Notes: generated by a model from the sequence alone, not told the origin. A stretch of 38,174 nt of DNA from an uncultured Saprospiraceae bacterium (GCA_937930625.1 CALHBW010000097.1:1-38174), one strand, 5' to 3'. Shown: positions 7,050 to 14,679, counted from the first letter of the stretch. Program-made: numbers and translations.

Positions 7050-7601
7050 TTATGCTCCTGCTGCCTTACCTTGTTTGCGGCGGATTTCTTCACCTGCAAA
7101 TCGAACACCTTTACCTTTGTATGGTTCAGGCTTACGGAAGGCGCGAATTTTAGCTGCTACTTGTCCGATGAGTTGCTTGTCAATGCTTTCCAAATCAATT
7201 CTCGGTGGCTGTCCTTTGACAGATTCCGTGACAACTTTCACCTCATCCGGCACGTAAAAATAAATCGGGTGCGAGTAGCCCATAGACATTTCCAAAAGCT
7301 GCCCTGAATTGGAGGCACGATAACCGACACCGTGCAATTCAAGGCTGATTTTATAGCCTTCAGAAACGCCTTGTACCATATTATTTATCAATGAACGGTA
7401 CAAACCGTGCATGGCACGATGACGTTTTTGCTCGGTAGGTCTTACGACTGTTAGCGTACCGTCTTCGATTTCGAGTTTCATATCCGGGTCAATCTTCTGC
7501 ATCAATTCCCCTTTTGGTCCTTTGACTGTGACCATGCTCTTGTCCACCTTAATTTCGACGCCCGAAGGTATGCTGATGGGTGCTTTTCCTATTCTTGACA
7601 T
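7050..7601 (-). CDS. rplF: 50S ribosomal protein L6
   Basis: 183 aa, typical. L6 binds near the sarcin-ricin loop and the GTPase-associated centre. The start MSRIGKAPISIPSGVEIKVD is canonical. Two similar domains are visible, the first up to about residue 82 with MVTVKGPKGEL, and the second with KISLELHGVGYRASNSGQLL and RKPEPYKGKGVRFAGEEIRR, the C-terminal signature. It lies between rpsH and rplR. Confidence 0.98.
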   Translation of the reverse strand: MSRIGKAPISIPSGVEIKVDKSMVTVKGPKGELMQKIDPDMKLEIEDGTLTVVRPTEQKRHRAMHGLYRSLINNMVQGVSEGYKISLELHGVGYRASNSGQLLEMSMGYSHPIYFYVPDEVKVVTESVKGQPPRIDLESIDKQLIGQVAAKIRAFRKPEPYKGKGVRFAGEEIRRKQGKAAGA

Positions 7602-7605
7602 GACG

Positions 7606-7688
7606 TTTTAAGTTTAAGTTGAAGTTTAAGACTAAGTTTAAGTTCAGCTTCTATTTAAACTTGAACTTCAACTTAAACCTAAACTTAA
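7606..7688. repeat. spacer inverted repeat, AGTTTA/AGTTGA words (rplF-rpsH)
   Basis: The left arm is TAAGTTTAAGTTGAAGTTTA and more (7608-7646). The right arm is TTTAAACTTGAACTTCAACT with TAAACCTAAACTTA (7654-7688). The arms are close reverse complements with only about 8 nt between, and fill the whole 91-nt gap. Confidence 0.75.
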
Positions 7689-7692
7689 TTTT

Positions 7693-8097
7693 TTAATAAA
7701 CGAAACAAAGGACTTCGCCGCCTACGTTTTCTCTTTTTGCTTCTTTACCGGTCATTACTCCTTTTGATGTGGAGATAATGGCAATACCCAACCCATTGAT
7801 AACACGCGGCAAATTGTTTGAATTTACGTATTTTCTCAATCCCGGCTTGCTGATTCTTTGTAATTTACGAATGACAGGCTTTTTCGTTCCTCTTTCGTAT
7901 TTAACGGCGATTTTGATGACACCTTGTGGACCTTCAGCATCTTCAAATTTGTATTTGAGAATGTAGCCTTGGTCGTACAAGATTTCTGTGATGCGTTTTT
8001 TGAGTTTAGATGCAGGAATCTCGACGATGCGGTGTCCTGCCATTTGAGCGTTGCGGAGCCTCGTAAGGAAATCCGCTATTGGATCTGTTACAATCAT
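7693..8097 (-). CDS. rpsH: 30S ribosomal protein S8
   Basis: 134 aa, typical. S8 is a primary 16S rRNA binder of the central domain, and in Escherichia coli it represses the spc operon. The start MIVTDPIADFLTRLRNAQMA is canonical. The C-terminal signature is STSKGVMTGKEAKRENVGGE near residues 109-128. It lies between rpsN and rplF. The upstream gap to rpsN is unusually long at 338 nt. Confidence 0.98.
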   Translation of the reverse strand: MIVTDPIADFLTRLRNAQMAGHRIVEIPASKLKKRITEILYDQGYILKYKFEDAEGPQGVIKIAVKYERGTKKPVIRKLQRISKPGLRKYVNSNNLPRVINGLGIAIISTSKGVMTGKEAKRENVGGEVLCFVY

Positions 8098-8435
8098 TTT
8101 TATATTTTTTCTTCAGCAACCTATCTTCTAATCTTGAATGAGTGAATTGTGAATGAGCGAATGGAATTTTTGATTTTCGGTTTAGTGATTTTTGATTATT
8201 CAATCAAAATTTAATATCACACAAAACCATTTAGCTCTTTCTTAATTCTTTTATTCAAAACAGAAGGCGCAGTGTGATTATCTGCTTAGTCTGTCCGAAT
8301 TCTTTTTTTAACGGCAAACGGTTTTTGCTTGCGTTAAATAAATAATCACTTGAAATCTCGGTGAATTTACCGGATTTTAGTTTGATAATTTTTTTCCTAT
8401 ATATCTGAACAAGCGAGATGCTTGCAGTTAGGTCG
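8098..8435. other. 338-nt spacer between rpsH and rpsN
   Basis: No gene is visible on either strand. The left part (8130-8220) has GAATGAGTGAATTGTGAATG and TTTTTGATT/AATCAAAA words that can pair with each other. The right part (8230-8435) is AT-rich with a small TTTTTTAACGGCAAACGG segment and no clear promoter of the TAnnTTTG type. It is the longest gap within the spc part of the operon, and I see no reason for its length. Confidence 0.6.
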
Positions 8436-8705
8436 TTACCAACTTGCTTTGGTGACGCCGGGAATTTTACCTTCTAATGCCAATTTGCGGAAAGCGACAC
8501 GGCAGATGCCAAAGTCACGCATGTAACCTTTTGGACGCCCAGTGAGTCCACATCTGTTTTTGAGACGCACCGGAGAGGCGTTGCGCGGCAATTTGTCGAG
8601 TCCATCGTAGTCACCCGCAGCTTTGAGTGCAGCACGCTTTTCAGCATATTTGGCTACCATTCTTTCACGCTTTCTTTGACGTGCAATTACTGATTTTTTA
8701 GCCAT
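8436..8705 (-). CDS. rpsN: 30S ribosomal protein S14, zinc-free long form
   Basis: 89 aa, the long form of S14, a late-assembling head protein near S3 and S10. The start MAKKSVIARQRKRERMVAKY and the family signature RNASPVRLKNRCGLTGRPKG (about residues 41-60) are clear. The four-cysteine zinc motif of short S14 is missing, with a single Cys at RCGL. The order rplE-rpsN-rpsH is standard. Confidence 0.97.
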   Translation of the reverse strand: MAKKSVIARQRKRERMVAKYAEKRAALKAAGDYDGLDKLPRNASPVRLKNRCGLTGRPKGYMRDFGICRVAFRKLALEGKIPGVTKASW

Positions 8706-8801
8706 AATTTTTTATTTAAATTCCAAAAAACAAATTCCAAATTTCAATTCGTTCTGCGCTCTACTTTCGTCTGGATTCTGATTATTGGTTATTTTAATTT
8801 C

Positions 8802-9350
8802 TTATTTGTTTTGGTTTTGGAAGGGTAAACCCATCAATTTGAGCAATTCGAGTGCTTCGGCATCTGTTTTTGCAGTTGTGACAAAGGTGATGTCCATACC
8901 GGTGATTTTATTGATTTTATCAATATCAATCTCCGGGAATATGATTTGCTCTTTGATACCTACGGAATAGTTTCCGCGTCCATCAAAACTTTTGTCGCTG
9001 ATACCGCGAAAGTCACGTACACGAGGAAGTGCTACATTTACAAATCTGTCAAGAAATTCATACATCTGACCACCACGCAATGTAACTCGTACACCAATTG
9101 GCATTCCTTCACGCAACTTAAAGTTGGAGACAGATTTTTTGGCTTTGACAGCTACGGCTTTTTGTCCTGCAATGAGGGTCATTTCGCCGATGGCATTGTC
9201 CACCAATTTTTTATCCGAAGTCGCTTCACCTACACCTTGATTGATGCAAATTTTGGTGATTTTTGGCACCTCCATAATGGATTTATATTCAAATTTCTCC
9301 ATTAATGCAGGTACTGCTTCTTGTAAATATTTTTCTTTTAAACGTCCCAT
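8802..9350 (-). CDS. rplE: 50S ribosomal protein L5
   Basis: 182 aa from the ATG at 9348-9350 (MGRLKEKYLQEAVPALMEKF). L5 binds 5S rRNA and contacts S13 and P-site tRNA. The family blocks VPKITKICINQGVGEATSDK, KSVSNFKLREGMPIGVRVTL and ISDKSFDGRGNYSVGIKEQI are visible, with the C-terminal DITFVTTAKTDAEALELL. An upstream in-frame extension (MNLNLNLI) is translation of the TTCAAG repeat that ends right at the start codon, so it was rejected. Confidence 0.97.
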   Translation of the reverse strand: MGRLKEKYLQEAVPALMEKFEYKSIMEVPKITKICINQGVGEATSDKKLVDNAIGEMTLIAGQKAVAVKAKKSVSNFKLREGMPIGVRVTLRGGQMYEFLDRFVNVALPRVRDFRGISDKSFDGRGNYSVGIKEQIIFPEIDIDKINKITGMDITFVTTAKTDAEALELLKLMGLPFQNQNK

Positions 9351-9351
9351 G

Positions 9352-9400
9352 ATTAAGTTCAAGTTCAAGTTCAAGAATCAAGTTCAAGAATCAAGTTCAA
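9352..9400. repeat. one-armed TTCAAG tandem repeat upstream of rplE
   Basis: Six TTCAAG-type units (AAGTTCAAGTTCAAG, then AATCAAG variants) fill the entire 50-nt gap between rplX and rplE. Unlike most spacers here there is no complementary right arm, so no long hairpin is expected. Confidence 0.7.
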
Positions 9401-9727
9401 TTATCGTATCGTATTTCCTGATTTTTTTGAATAACGAACGATTTTTCCATCCTCCACTCTGCGTCCTATACGGGTACCTGTGCTGCCTTCCATCAACATC
9501 AAATTAGAAATATGAATGCTTGCAGGAATATCCGTAATTTCTCCCGGTTGGTCTTGGGTCGGTTTGCGGTGTTTCTTTTTCAAATTAACGTCAGAAACAA
9601 TCGCACGGTTTTTGTCAGGAAATACTTCCAAGACTTCACCTGCATCTCCTTTGTGAACGCCCGCAATGACTACTACGGTGTCTCCTTTTTTTATTTTTAA
9701 TTTCGGTGCGAATCTTTTCTTGCTCAT
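9401..9727 (-). CDS. rplX: 50S ribosomal protein L24
   Basis: 108 aa, typical. L24 is an assembly-initiator protein of the large subunit that sits near the exit tunnel. A KOW motif is visible at about residues 12-40 (KKGDTVVVIAGVHKGDAGEV). The family segment NLKKKHRKPTQDQPGEITDI follows, and the protein ends in a basic tail YSKKSGNTIR. It lies between rplN and rplE. It is separated from rplE only by the one-armed TTCAAG repeat. Confidence 0.97.
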   Translation of the reverse strand: MSKKRFAPKLKIKKGDTVVVIAGVHKGDAGEVLEVFPDKNRAIVSDVNLKKKHRKPTQDQPGEITDIPASIHISNLMLMEGSTGTRIGRRVEDGKIVRYSKKSGNTIR

Positions 9728-9736
9728 TTTAAATCG

Positions 9737-9812
9737 TATTGTTGTGTTGTTGTGTTGTCGTGTTGTCGTCTTACTAAGGACAGCAACTTTTTTAACGACT
9801 GCTCAACAATCA
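9737..9812. repeat. spacer repeat, TGTTGTG word (rplX-rplN)
   Basis: The left part is TATTGTTGTGTTGTTGTGTT and TGTCGTGTTGTCG (9737-9768). The right part, ACAGCAAC...CGACTGCTCAACAATCA (9780-9812), is only loosely complementary. It is a weaker member of the spacer-hairpin set. Confidence 0.45.
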
Positions 9813-9818
9813 GACATT

Positions 9819-10187
9819 TTAAAGTACTTCCGGTGCGAGCGAGACAATTTTCATAAAATCTTTGTCGCGCAACTCACGGGCTACGGGTCCGAAGATACGA
9901 GTACCACGTGGTTCTTCAGAAGCATTGAGGAGGACAACTGCATTGTCGTCAAAACGGATATATGTACCGTCTTTTCTGCGAATCTCCTTTTTGGTGCGAA
10001 CGATAACGGCTTTGGATACGGTTCCTTTTTTTATCTCACTGCCGGCAGATGCAGATTTGACCGTAACGACAATCATATCGCCAATGGAAGCATATCTGCG
10101 CTTTGAGCCTCCCAACACGCGGATGCAGAGTACTTCTTTTGCTCCGCTATTGTCAGCGGCTTTTAGCCTTGATTCTTGCTGTATCAT
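9819..10187 (-). CDS. rplN: 50S ribosomal protein L14
   Basis: 122 aa, exactly the common length. L14 forms part of intersubunit bridges and the binding surface for the silencing factor RsfS. The start MIQQESRLKAADNSGAKEVL is canonical. Conserved blocks are CIRVLGGSKRRYASIGDMIV, RFDDNAVVLLNASEEPRGTR and the ending VARELRDKDFMKIVSLAPEV. It lies between rpsQ and rplX. Confidence 0.98.
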   Translation of the reverse strand: MIQQESRLKAADNSGAKEVLCIRVLGGSKRRYASIGDMIVVTVKSASAGSEIKKGTVSKAVIVRTKKEIRRKDGTYIRFDDNAVVLLNASEEPRGTRIFGPVARELRDKDFMKIVSLAPEVL

Positions 10188-10200
10188 TTTATTTTCTCTA

Positions 10201-10308
10201 GAATGAGTAAATGAGTAAATGAGTAAATGAATAAATGAGTAGATAAATTAAGGTTGAATATTGACAAACTGCATTTACTCATTTTGTCATCTATTCATTT
10301 ACTCATTT
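10201..10308. repeat. spacer inverted repeat, GAGTAAAT word (rplN-rpsQ)
   Basis: The left arm is AATGAGTAAATGAGTAAATG and onward (10201-10243). The right arm is TGCATTTACTCATTTTGTCA with CTATTCATTTACTCATTT (10269-10308). The arms are clear reverse complements of about 38 nt with few mismatches. The same word occurs near the AraC gene (35596-35716). Confidence 0.75.
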
Positions 10309-10578
10309 TTATTTAGCTCTTTCTATTATTTCTACTAATTTCCAACGCTTTTTCTTGCTCAATGGGCGAGACTCGACGATTTTCACTTTGTCGCCAATGC
10401 CACATGAGTTTTCTTCGTCGTGCGCTGTGAATTTTTTGGATTTCTTAACGAACTTACCATACATCGGGTGCTGGAGGCGACGCTCTACTTTTACAGTAAT
10501 CGTCTTGTCCATTTTATCGCTGGTTACGACTCCGACTCTTTCTTTTTTTAAGCCCTGCTTTTGCTGCTGTTCTGACAT
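10309..10578 (-). CDS. rpsQ: 30S ribosomal protein S17
   Basis: 89 aa, typical. S17 is an OB-fold primary 16S rRNA binder of the 5' domain. After a Gln/Lys-rich start (MSEQQQKQGLKKER) the family core runs GVVTSDKMDKTITVKVERRL, then HPMYGKFVKKSKKFTAHDEE and the signature KIVESRPLSKKKRWKLVEII. It lies between rpmC and rplN. Confidence 0.97.
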   Translation of the reverse strand: MSEQQQKQGLKKERVGVVTSDKMDKTITVKVERRLQHPMYGKFVKKSKKFTAHDEENSCGIGDKVKIVESRPLSKKKRWKLVEIIERAK

Positions 10579-10583
10579 TTTTT

Positions 10584-10698
10584 ATCAGTTTATTGAGTTT
10601 ATTGGGTTTATTGAGTTTGTTAAGTTATTAGAATGATTTTTTACAAAAAAAACCTGATTTACTCTTTATTAACTTAATGAACTCAATAAACGAATAAA
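10584..10698. repeat. spacer inverted repeat, GAGTTTATT word (rpsQ-rpmC)
   Basis: The left arm is CAGTTTATTGAGTTTATTGG with two more units (10584-10629). The right arm is TTATTAACTTAATGAACTCA and ATAAACGAATAAAC (10665-10698). The arms are imperfect reverse complements with an A-rich loop. Confidence 0.65.
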
Positions 10699-10962
10699 CT
10701 ATTTACTAAGTCTGCGACGAGCGCGAATTTTAGTTCTTTTAGCGAGTTGCTCCGGCGTCATTGCCGCGAGTTCGCGAGCGCGAACTTCGGTTCTGAGTCG
10801 GGCAATATCTCTTCTCAAATCTTTGATTTTCAAAGGATTTTCAAGTCCTGTTACAGAATTTTGAATTTTCATTCGATGCAATTCTGTTTCTGCCGCGAAA
10901 ATTTCATCGCGTAAGGCGTCATCTTCAAGACCTTTTATGCTGGTATATTTCTCCGATGCCAT
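10699..10962 (-). CDS. rpmC: 50S ribosomal protein L29 with C-terminal extension
   Basis: 87 aa, about 20 longer than most L29 proteins. L29 is a two-helix protein at the exit of the peptide tunnel, next to L23. The core is ELHRMKIQNSVTGLENPLKI followed by KDLRRDIARLRTEVRAREL, ending where typical L29 stops (about residue 65). The remaining AAMTPEQLAKRTKIRARRRL tail is a basic extension. It lies between rplP and rpsQ. Confidence 0.95.
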   Translation of the reverse strand: MASEKYTSIKGLEDDALRDEIFAAETELHRMKIQNSVTGLENPLKIKDLRRDIARLRTEVRARELAAMTPEQLAKRTKIRARRRLSK

Positions 10963-10974
10963 ATTGCGTTAGTT

Positions 10975-11043
10975 ACGGGTTGCGGGTTACGGGTTACGGG
11001 TTATTTTCTTACAACCATTAACCATTAACCGTTAACCATTATT
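10975..11043. repeat. spacer repeat, TTACGGG and AACCATT words (rpmC-rplP)
   Basis: The left part is GTTACGGGTTGCGGGTTACG and more (10974-11001). The right part is AACCATTAACCATTAACCGT and onward (11015-11041). The two words can pair partly, GGTTA against TAACC, so this also fits the hairpin pattern but weakly. Confidence 0.5.
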
Positions 11044-11044
11044 T

Positions 11045-11464
11045 TTACTCTGAGTAGTCTCTGCGAACTACAACTTTTGTTAGTACAGGCAGTTTTTGTG
11101 CTGCGAGGCGAAGTGCTTCGTTAGCAACTTTTCTCGGTACACCTTCAATCTCGAACATGATACGTCCGGGTTTGACAACAGCTACATAGTGGTCGAGTGC
11201 TCCTTTACCTTTACCCATACGTACTTCGGCGGGTTTGCTGGTAATCGGCTTGTCGGGAAAAATACGAATCCAGACCTGACCTTCCCTTTTCATATAACGA
11301 GTCATCGCAACACGCGCAGATTCTATTTGGCGGTTGGTAATTCGCCCTGCGTCGAGTGTTTTCAGTCCAAACGTGCCGAAAGCTAATGTAGCTCCGCGTT
11401 GCGCGTTGCCGCGTACACGTCCTTTCTGCATTTTACGATATTTCGTTCTCTTTGGCTGTAACAT
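11045..11464 (-). CDS. rplP: 50S ribosomal protein L16
   Basis: 139 aa, typical. L16 binds near the A site and helps position aminoacyl-tRNA. The start MLQPKRTKYRKMQKGRVRGN is canonical. Conserved blocks are GTFGLKTLDAGRITNRQIES, VWIRIFPDKPITSKPAEVRM and GKGKGALDHYVAVVKPGRIM, and it ends KLPVLTKVVVRRD. It lies between rpsC and rpmC, the standard order. Confidence 0.98.
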   Translation of the reverse strand: MLQPKRTKYRKMQKGRVRGNAQRGATLAFGTFGLKTLDAGRITNRQIESARVAMTRYMKREGQVWIRIFPDKPITSKPAEVRMGKGKGALDHYVAVVKPGRIMFEIEGVPRKVANEALRLAAQKLPVLTKVVVRRDYSE

Positions 11465-11513
11465 TTTCTATAAATTTGTTGTCGTTCTATTGCCCCAAAT
11501 CTCAAACGGGGTG

Positions 11514-11521
11514 CGAAGGTA
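11514..11521 (-). promoter_or_regulatory. possible internal promoter upstream of rplP
   Basis: On the minus strand TACCTTCG resembles the Bacteroidota -7 box TAnnTTTG and has the same TACCTT..GCAC surroundings as the rpsJ promoter. The nearest TTTG lies only 12 nt upstream, not the usual 19-21, so the match is weak. A GCCCC...GGGG hairpin (11491-11511) follows in the would-be leader. Confidence 0.25.
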
Positions 11522-11548
11522 CGACTAATCTGTCAAATATTGAAATTT

Positions 11549-11660
11549 TCTGATGTTGTATGTTCGATTGCTGTATTGTTTGATGGTTCGATTGCTATAT
11601 AAAATTTTGCTTTGCAAAATTTCAATATAACAATGAAGCCATTCAACAATATAACAATGA
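11549..11660. repeat. spacer inverted repeat, GGTTCGATT word (rplP-rpsC)
   Basis: The left arm is GTTCGATTGCTGTATTGTTT and GATGGTTCGATTGC (11561-11596). The right arm is CAATATAACAATGAAGCCAT and TCAACAATATAACAATGA (11623-11660). The centre is a near-perfect hairpin AAATTTTGC-TTT-GCAAAATTT at 11602-11622. Confidence 0.7.
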
Positions 11661-11663
11661 GTC

Positions 11664-12449
11664 CTATCTTCTATCTCTTCCGCCACCGCCACCTCTGTTG
11701 CCGCCGCGTCCTCTACCTCCACGTCCTCTGTCACGTCCGCCGCCGCGTCTGTCACGTCCGCCGCCTCTGCCGCCACGTCCGCCTTGCTCTTTCTTGACGC
11801 CTACATTTGGTGAAAGGTCGCGCTTGCCGAATACTTCTCCTTTGCAAATCCAGACTTTGACACCGATTTTTCCATAGATGGTTTGTGCTTCGCAAAGTGC
11901 GTAGTCAATATCCGCACGGAAAGTGTGCAGTGGTGTACGTCCATCTTTAAACTCTTCCGAACGTGCCATCTCCGCACCATTCAAACGTCCCGAAATACGT
12001 ACTTTGATGCCTTCTGCACCGGCACGCATGGTAGATTGAATAGACATTTTGGTCGCACGGCGATAGTTGATACGTGCTTCGAGTTGCTTTGCAATTTGCT
12101 CGGCTACGATAGCAGCATCCATTTCCGGTTTGCGAATCTCTACGATATTGATTTGTACATCTGTACCGGTCAATCGCTTGATTTCCTCGCGGATTCTATC
12201 TACTTCCTGACCACCTTTACCAATGATGATACCCGGACGTGATGTATGAATCGTAACGGTGATACGTTTGAGTGTACGCTCTATGATGATACGAGCAATA
12301 CCGCCTTTGCTGATTCTGGCTTTGAGATATTCACGGATTCTTTGGTCTTCTACGACCTTTTTTCCCATGTCTTTTCCACCAAACCAACTAGATTCCCAAC
12401 CTCTGATGATGCCAAGTCGATTGCCTATCGGATTTGTTTTCTGACCCAT
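11664..12449 (-). CDS. rpsC: 30S ribosomal protein S3 with Arg-Gly-rich C-terminus
   Basis: 261 aa. S3 is a head protein that forms the mRNA entry site with S4 and S5 and has helicase-like activity there. The start MGQKTNPIGNRLGIIRGWES is canonical. A KH domain is visible at about residues 40-110 (SRPGIIIGKGGQEVDRIREE). The C-terminal S3 domain contains STMRAGAEGIKVRISGRLNG. From about residue 223 to the end there is a tail of Gly, Arg and Asp made of GGRGG, GGRDR and RGRGG units (bases 11667-11783), absent from most S3 proteins. S5 in this operon carries a similar tail. Confidence 0.97.
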   Translation of the reverse strand: MGQKTNPIGNRLGIIRGWESSWFGGKDMGKKVVEDQRIREYLKARISKGGIARIIIERTLKRITVTIHTSRPGIIIGKGGQEVDRIREEIKRLTGTDVQINIVEIRKPEMDAAIVAEQIAKQLEARINYRRATKMSIQSTMRAGAEGIKVRISGRLNGAEMARSEEFKDGRTPLHTFRADIDYALCEAQTIYGKIGVKVWICKGEVFGKRDLSPNVGVKKEQGGRGGRGGGRDRRGGGRDRGRGGRGRGGNRGGGGGRDRR

Positions 12450-12455
12450 TTTATT

Positions 12456-12594
12456 AGTTTATCAGTTTATTAAGTTAATTAGGTGTGTAGTGATATGATT
12501 TAAAGAATGAATTTTGAATATTCTACCTGCGCTATTATCAATTCACTTATTATTCAAAATTATTAATCACTAATCACCAATCACTAATTACTGT
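12456..12594. repeat. spacer repeat between rpsC and rplV
   Basis: The left part has TTAGTTTATCAGTTTATTAA and GTGTAGTGAT. The right part has ATTAATCACTAATCACCAAT with CACTAATTACTG. GAATTTTGAATA and TATTATTCAAAATT can pair in the middle (about 12509-12520 with 12551-12564). It is a mixed-word member of the spacer set. Confidence 0.5.
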
Positions 12595-12595
12595 T

Positions 12596-13000
12596 TTACC
12601 CTTCTGTTTCTACAATTTCTTCATCAACGCCTTCTTGCTCTTCTTCGCCCGGCAGATAGACTCTGTTGTCCACGACGAGTTTGACGTGGCAAGTGTGCTT
12701 ACGGATGCGGTGTGCGCGACCGAATGGCACGGGGCGAATTCGCTTGAGTTGAGGACCTTGATTGACGAGAATTTCGCTAATATACAATTCATACTCATCC
12801 GGATCTTGACCGGAAGTTTTTTGCTCCCAGTTGTCAATCGCAGAAAGTAATAATTTCTCTAACCACGTTGCGGCTTCTTTGCGAGTGAATTTCAAAATAT
12901 CCAATGCCGCATCCGCGTCTTTTCCTCTTATGATGTCTGCCACTAATCGCATTTTACGCGCCGACATTGGGCAGTTACTAAGTTTAGCTCTTGCTAACAT
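12596..13000 (-). CDS. rplV: 50S ribosomal protein L22
   Basis: 134 aa. L22 lines the peptide exit tunnel with a long beta hairpin. The start MLARAKLSNCPMSARKMRLV is typical, followed by ADIIRGKDADAALDILKFTR. The tunnel hairpin region is LVNQGPQLKRIRPVPFGRAH near residues 83-102. The last about 18 residues (EEEQEGVDEEIVETEG) are strongly acidic, an extension beyond the usual end and unlike the rest of this basic protein. It lies between rpsS and rpsC. Confidence 0.96.
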   Translation of the reverse strand: MLARAKLSNCPMSARKMRLVADIIRGKDADAALDILKFTRKEAATWLEKLLLSAIDNWEQKTSGQDPDEYELYISEILVNQGPQLKRIRPVPFGRAHRIRKHTCHVKLVVDNRVYLPGEEEQEGVDEEIVETEG

Positions 13001-13003
13001 GAT

Positions 13004-13080
13004 AAGTTCAAGTTCAAGTTCAAGTTCAAGTTCAAATTAGTTTTGATGAAAATTTAAACTTGTTATCAGAACTTAGTTAA
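13004..13080. repeat. TTCAAG tandem repeat (rplV-rpsS)
   Basis: Five perfect TTCAAG-type units sit at 13006-13036 directly upstream of rplV. The complementary side (AATTTAAACTTGTTATCAGA, about 13051-13072) pairs only partly. A GTGAGTG...CACTC hairpin (13101-13121) follows in the same 148-nt spacer. Confidence 0.6.
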
Positions 13081-13148
13081 TAATTGATTTGAAATGAATA
13101 GTGAGTGAAAAAACACTCAATTATGCACTCTCAATTTTCAATTAAAAA

Positions 13149-13421
13149 TTATTTCTTCTTATTACCTGCGTGACCTCTGAAGTTGCGGGTCGGTGAAAAT
13201 TCACCCAATTTGTGACCCACCATATTTTCAGTAACGAAGACAGGCACGAAGGTTTTTCCATTATGCACGGCAATAGTTTCTCCCACCATTGTCGGTATAA
13301 TCATGGATGAACGCGACCACGTTTTGATAACGCTTTTGCGCTTCGTATTTTCTTTCGCTTTTTCTAATTTGACCAATAGTTTGTGATAAACGTATGGTCC
13401 TTTCTTTAATGAACGAGGCAT
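13149..13421 (-). CDS. rpsS: 30S ribosomal protein S19
   Basis: 90 aa, typical. S19 sits in the head with S13 near the A site. The start MPRSLKKGPYVYHKLLVKLE is canonical, with VIKTWSRSSMIIPTMVGETI in the centre and the family signature GHKLGEFSPTRNFRGHAGNK near the C-terminus. It lies between rplB and rplV. Confidence 0.98.
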   Translation of the reverse strand: MPRSLKKGPYVYHKLLVKLEKAKENTKRKSVIKTWSRSSMIIPTMVGETIAVHNGKTFVPVFVTENMVGHKLGEFSPTRNFRGHAGNKKK

Positions 13422-13434
13422 ACTGTATTAATTT

Positions 13435-13531
13435 TGAATGAGTGAATTTTGAATGAGTGAATTATTTTTGATTCAGCGATTTTAGATTTTTGATTGTTCA
13501 ATCAAAAATCACTAAATCTAAAATCACACAA
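13435..13531. repeat. spacer inverted repeat, GAGTGAAT and TTTTTGATT words (rpsS-rplB)
   Basis: Two copies of TTTTGAATGAGTGAATT are followed by TGATTCAGCGATTTTAGATT and TTTGATTGTTCAATCAAAAA, then ATCACTAAATCTAAAATCAC. TTTTTGATTG-TT-CAATCAAAAA (13486-13507) is a perfect hairpin, and GATTTTAGAT pairs with ATCTAAAATC outside it, extending the stem. Confidence 0.8.
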
Positions 13532-13538
13532 TCTCTCA

Positions 13539-14372
13539 TTACTTCTTCTTCGCGTTTCTTCTACTGATAATCAATTTATTCGATGGTTTTTTCGGATTGC
13601 GCGTTTTCTGACCTTTTGCCATGACGCCTGTGCGCGAGCGTGGGTGTCCACCTGATGCGCGACCTTCACCACCACCCATTGGGTGATCGACAGGGTTCAT
13701 GGCTACACCACGTACTCTTGGTCTGCGTCCTTTCCAACGGTTGCGACCAGCTTTACCCATGATTTCGAGTGAGTGGTCAACGTTGGATACGCGTCCAATC
13801 GTGGCTCTGCATGTCAAAAGGATTCTGCGGGTTTCGCCTGATGGCAATTTCAAGATGGCGTATTTGCCTTCACGTCCTTGCAATTCTGCGTAAGTTCCTG
13901 CACTTCTTGCCATTGCCGCGCCTTTGCCCGGCTGCATTTCTACTGCGTGAATGGACGAACCGAGTGGAATGTCACTCAAAAACATGGTGTGTCCTGTTTC
14001 AGGCAATGCGTGTTTTCCGGAGCGTACTGCGTCACCGACTTTGATTCCGTCGGGTGCGAGCATATATTTCTTTTCACCGTCTTCATATTGCAAAAGCGCG
14101 ATGAATGCCGAGCGGTTCGGGTCGTACTCAATGGTCAAGACCTTTGCTGACATATCATCTTTGTTGCGTTTGAAGTCGATGATACGGTATTTGCGTTTGT
14201 GTCCGCCACCTCTGTTGCGAACGGTCATACGTCCTTGTGAGTTACGCCCACCGGATTTCTTGATTCCTACGGTAAGGCTTTTTTCCGGTTTGTTCGTCGT
14301 GATTTCCTCGTATGTATTGGAAACACGGTGACGAAGTCCCGGTGTCATTGGTCTATACTTTTTGACTGGCAT
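13539..14372 (-). CDS. rplB: 50S ribosomal protein L2
   Basis: 277 aa, typical. L2 is a core large-subunit protein needed for subunit joining and peptidyl transferase activity. The start MPVKKYRPMTPGLRHRVSNT is typical. Conserved blocks are GGGHKRKYRIIDFKRNKDDM, QPGKGAAMARSAGTYAELQG and the C-terminal signature RGVAMNPVDHPMGGGEGRAS. It lies between rplW and rpsS. Confidence 0.98.
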   Translation of the reverse strand: MPVKKYRPMTPGLRHRVSNTYEEITTNKPEKSLTVGIKKSGGRNSQGRMTVRNRGGGHKRKYRIIDFKRNKDDMSAKVLTIEYDPNRSAFIALLQYEDGEKKYMLAPDGIKVGDAVRSGKHALPETGHTMFLSDIPLGSSIHAVEMQPGKGAAMARSAGTYAELQGREGKYAILKLPSGETRRILLTCRATIGRVSNVDHSLEIMGKAGRNRWKGRRPRVRGVAMNPVDHPMGGGEGRASGGHPRSRTGVMAKGQKTRNPKKPSNKLIISRRNAKKK

Positions 14373-14400
14373 TGTTCTTTATTTTTGAGAAATGTGGACT

Positions 14401-14579
14401 TTCATTGTTACATGGTTTCATGGTTGTATTGTTTCATTGTTTTTTTTATTATTTATGAATTTTGCAAAGCAAAATTTAATAACTATATGAACATAAAAAC
14501 AATAAAGCAATCGAGCAATGAAACAATGAAACCTGCTTACGGTATCGCCTTTTGCGATTACTCAATGCCTTGTAAGCAG
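14401..14579. repeat. rplB-rplW spacer: GGTTTCATT hairpin plus CTGCTTAC hairpin
   Basis: This 307-nt spacer holds no gene. First comes a word-repeat hairpin: left arm TTACATGGTTTCATGGTTGT (14408-14438), centre AATTTTGC-AAA-GCAAAATT (14458-14476), right arm AGCAATCGAGCAATGAAACA (14506-14531). Next to it lies a separate hairpin with arms CTGCTTAC (14533-14540) and GTAAGCAG (14572-14579). A third small one, GGCGATT/AATCGCC, lies near 14653-14667. Confidence 0.7.
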
Positions 14580-14679
14580 TTCCAACCTTCTCTGATTTTC
14601 AAATTGTACCGACGATTTTAATGCCGAGTTGTACACTTTTATATATTTACATGGCGATTGAAATCGCCTGTACAGCTTC

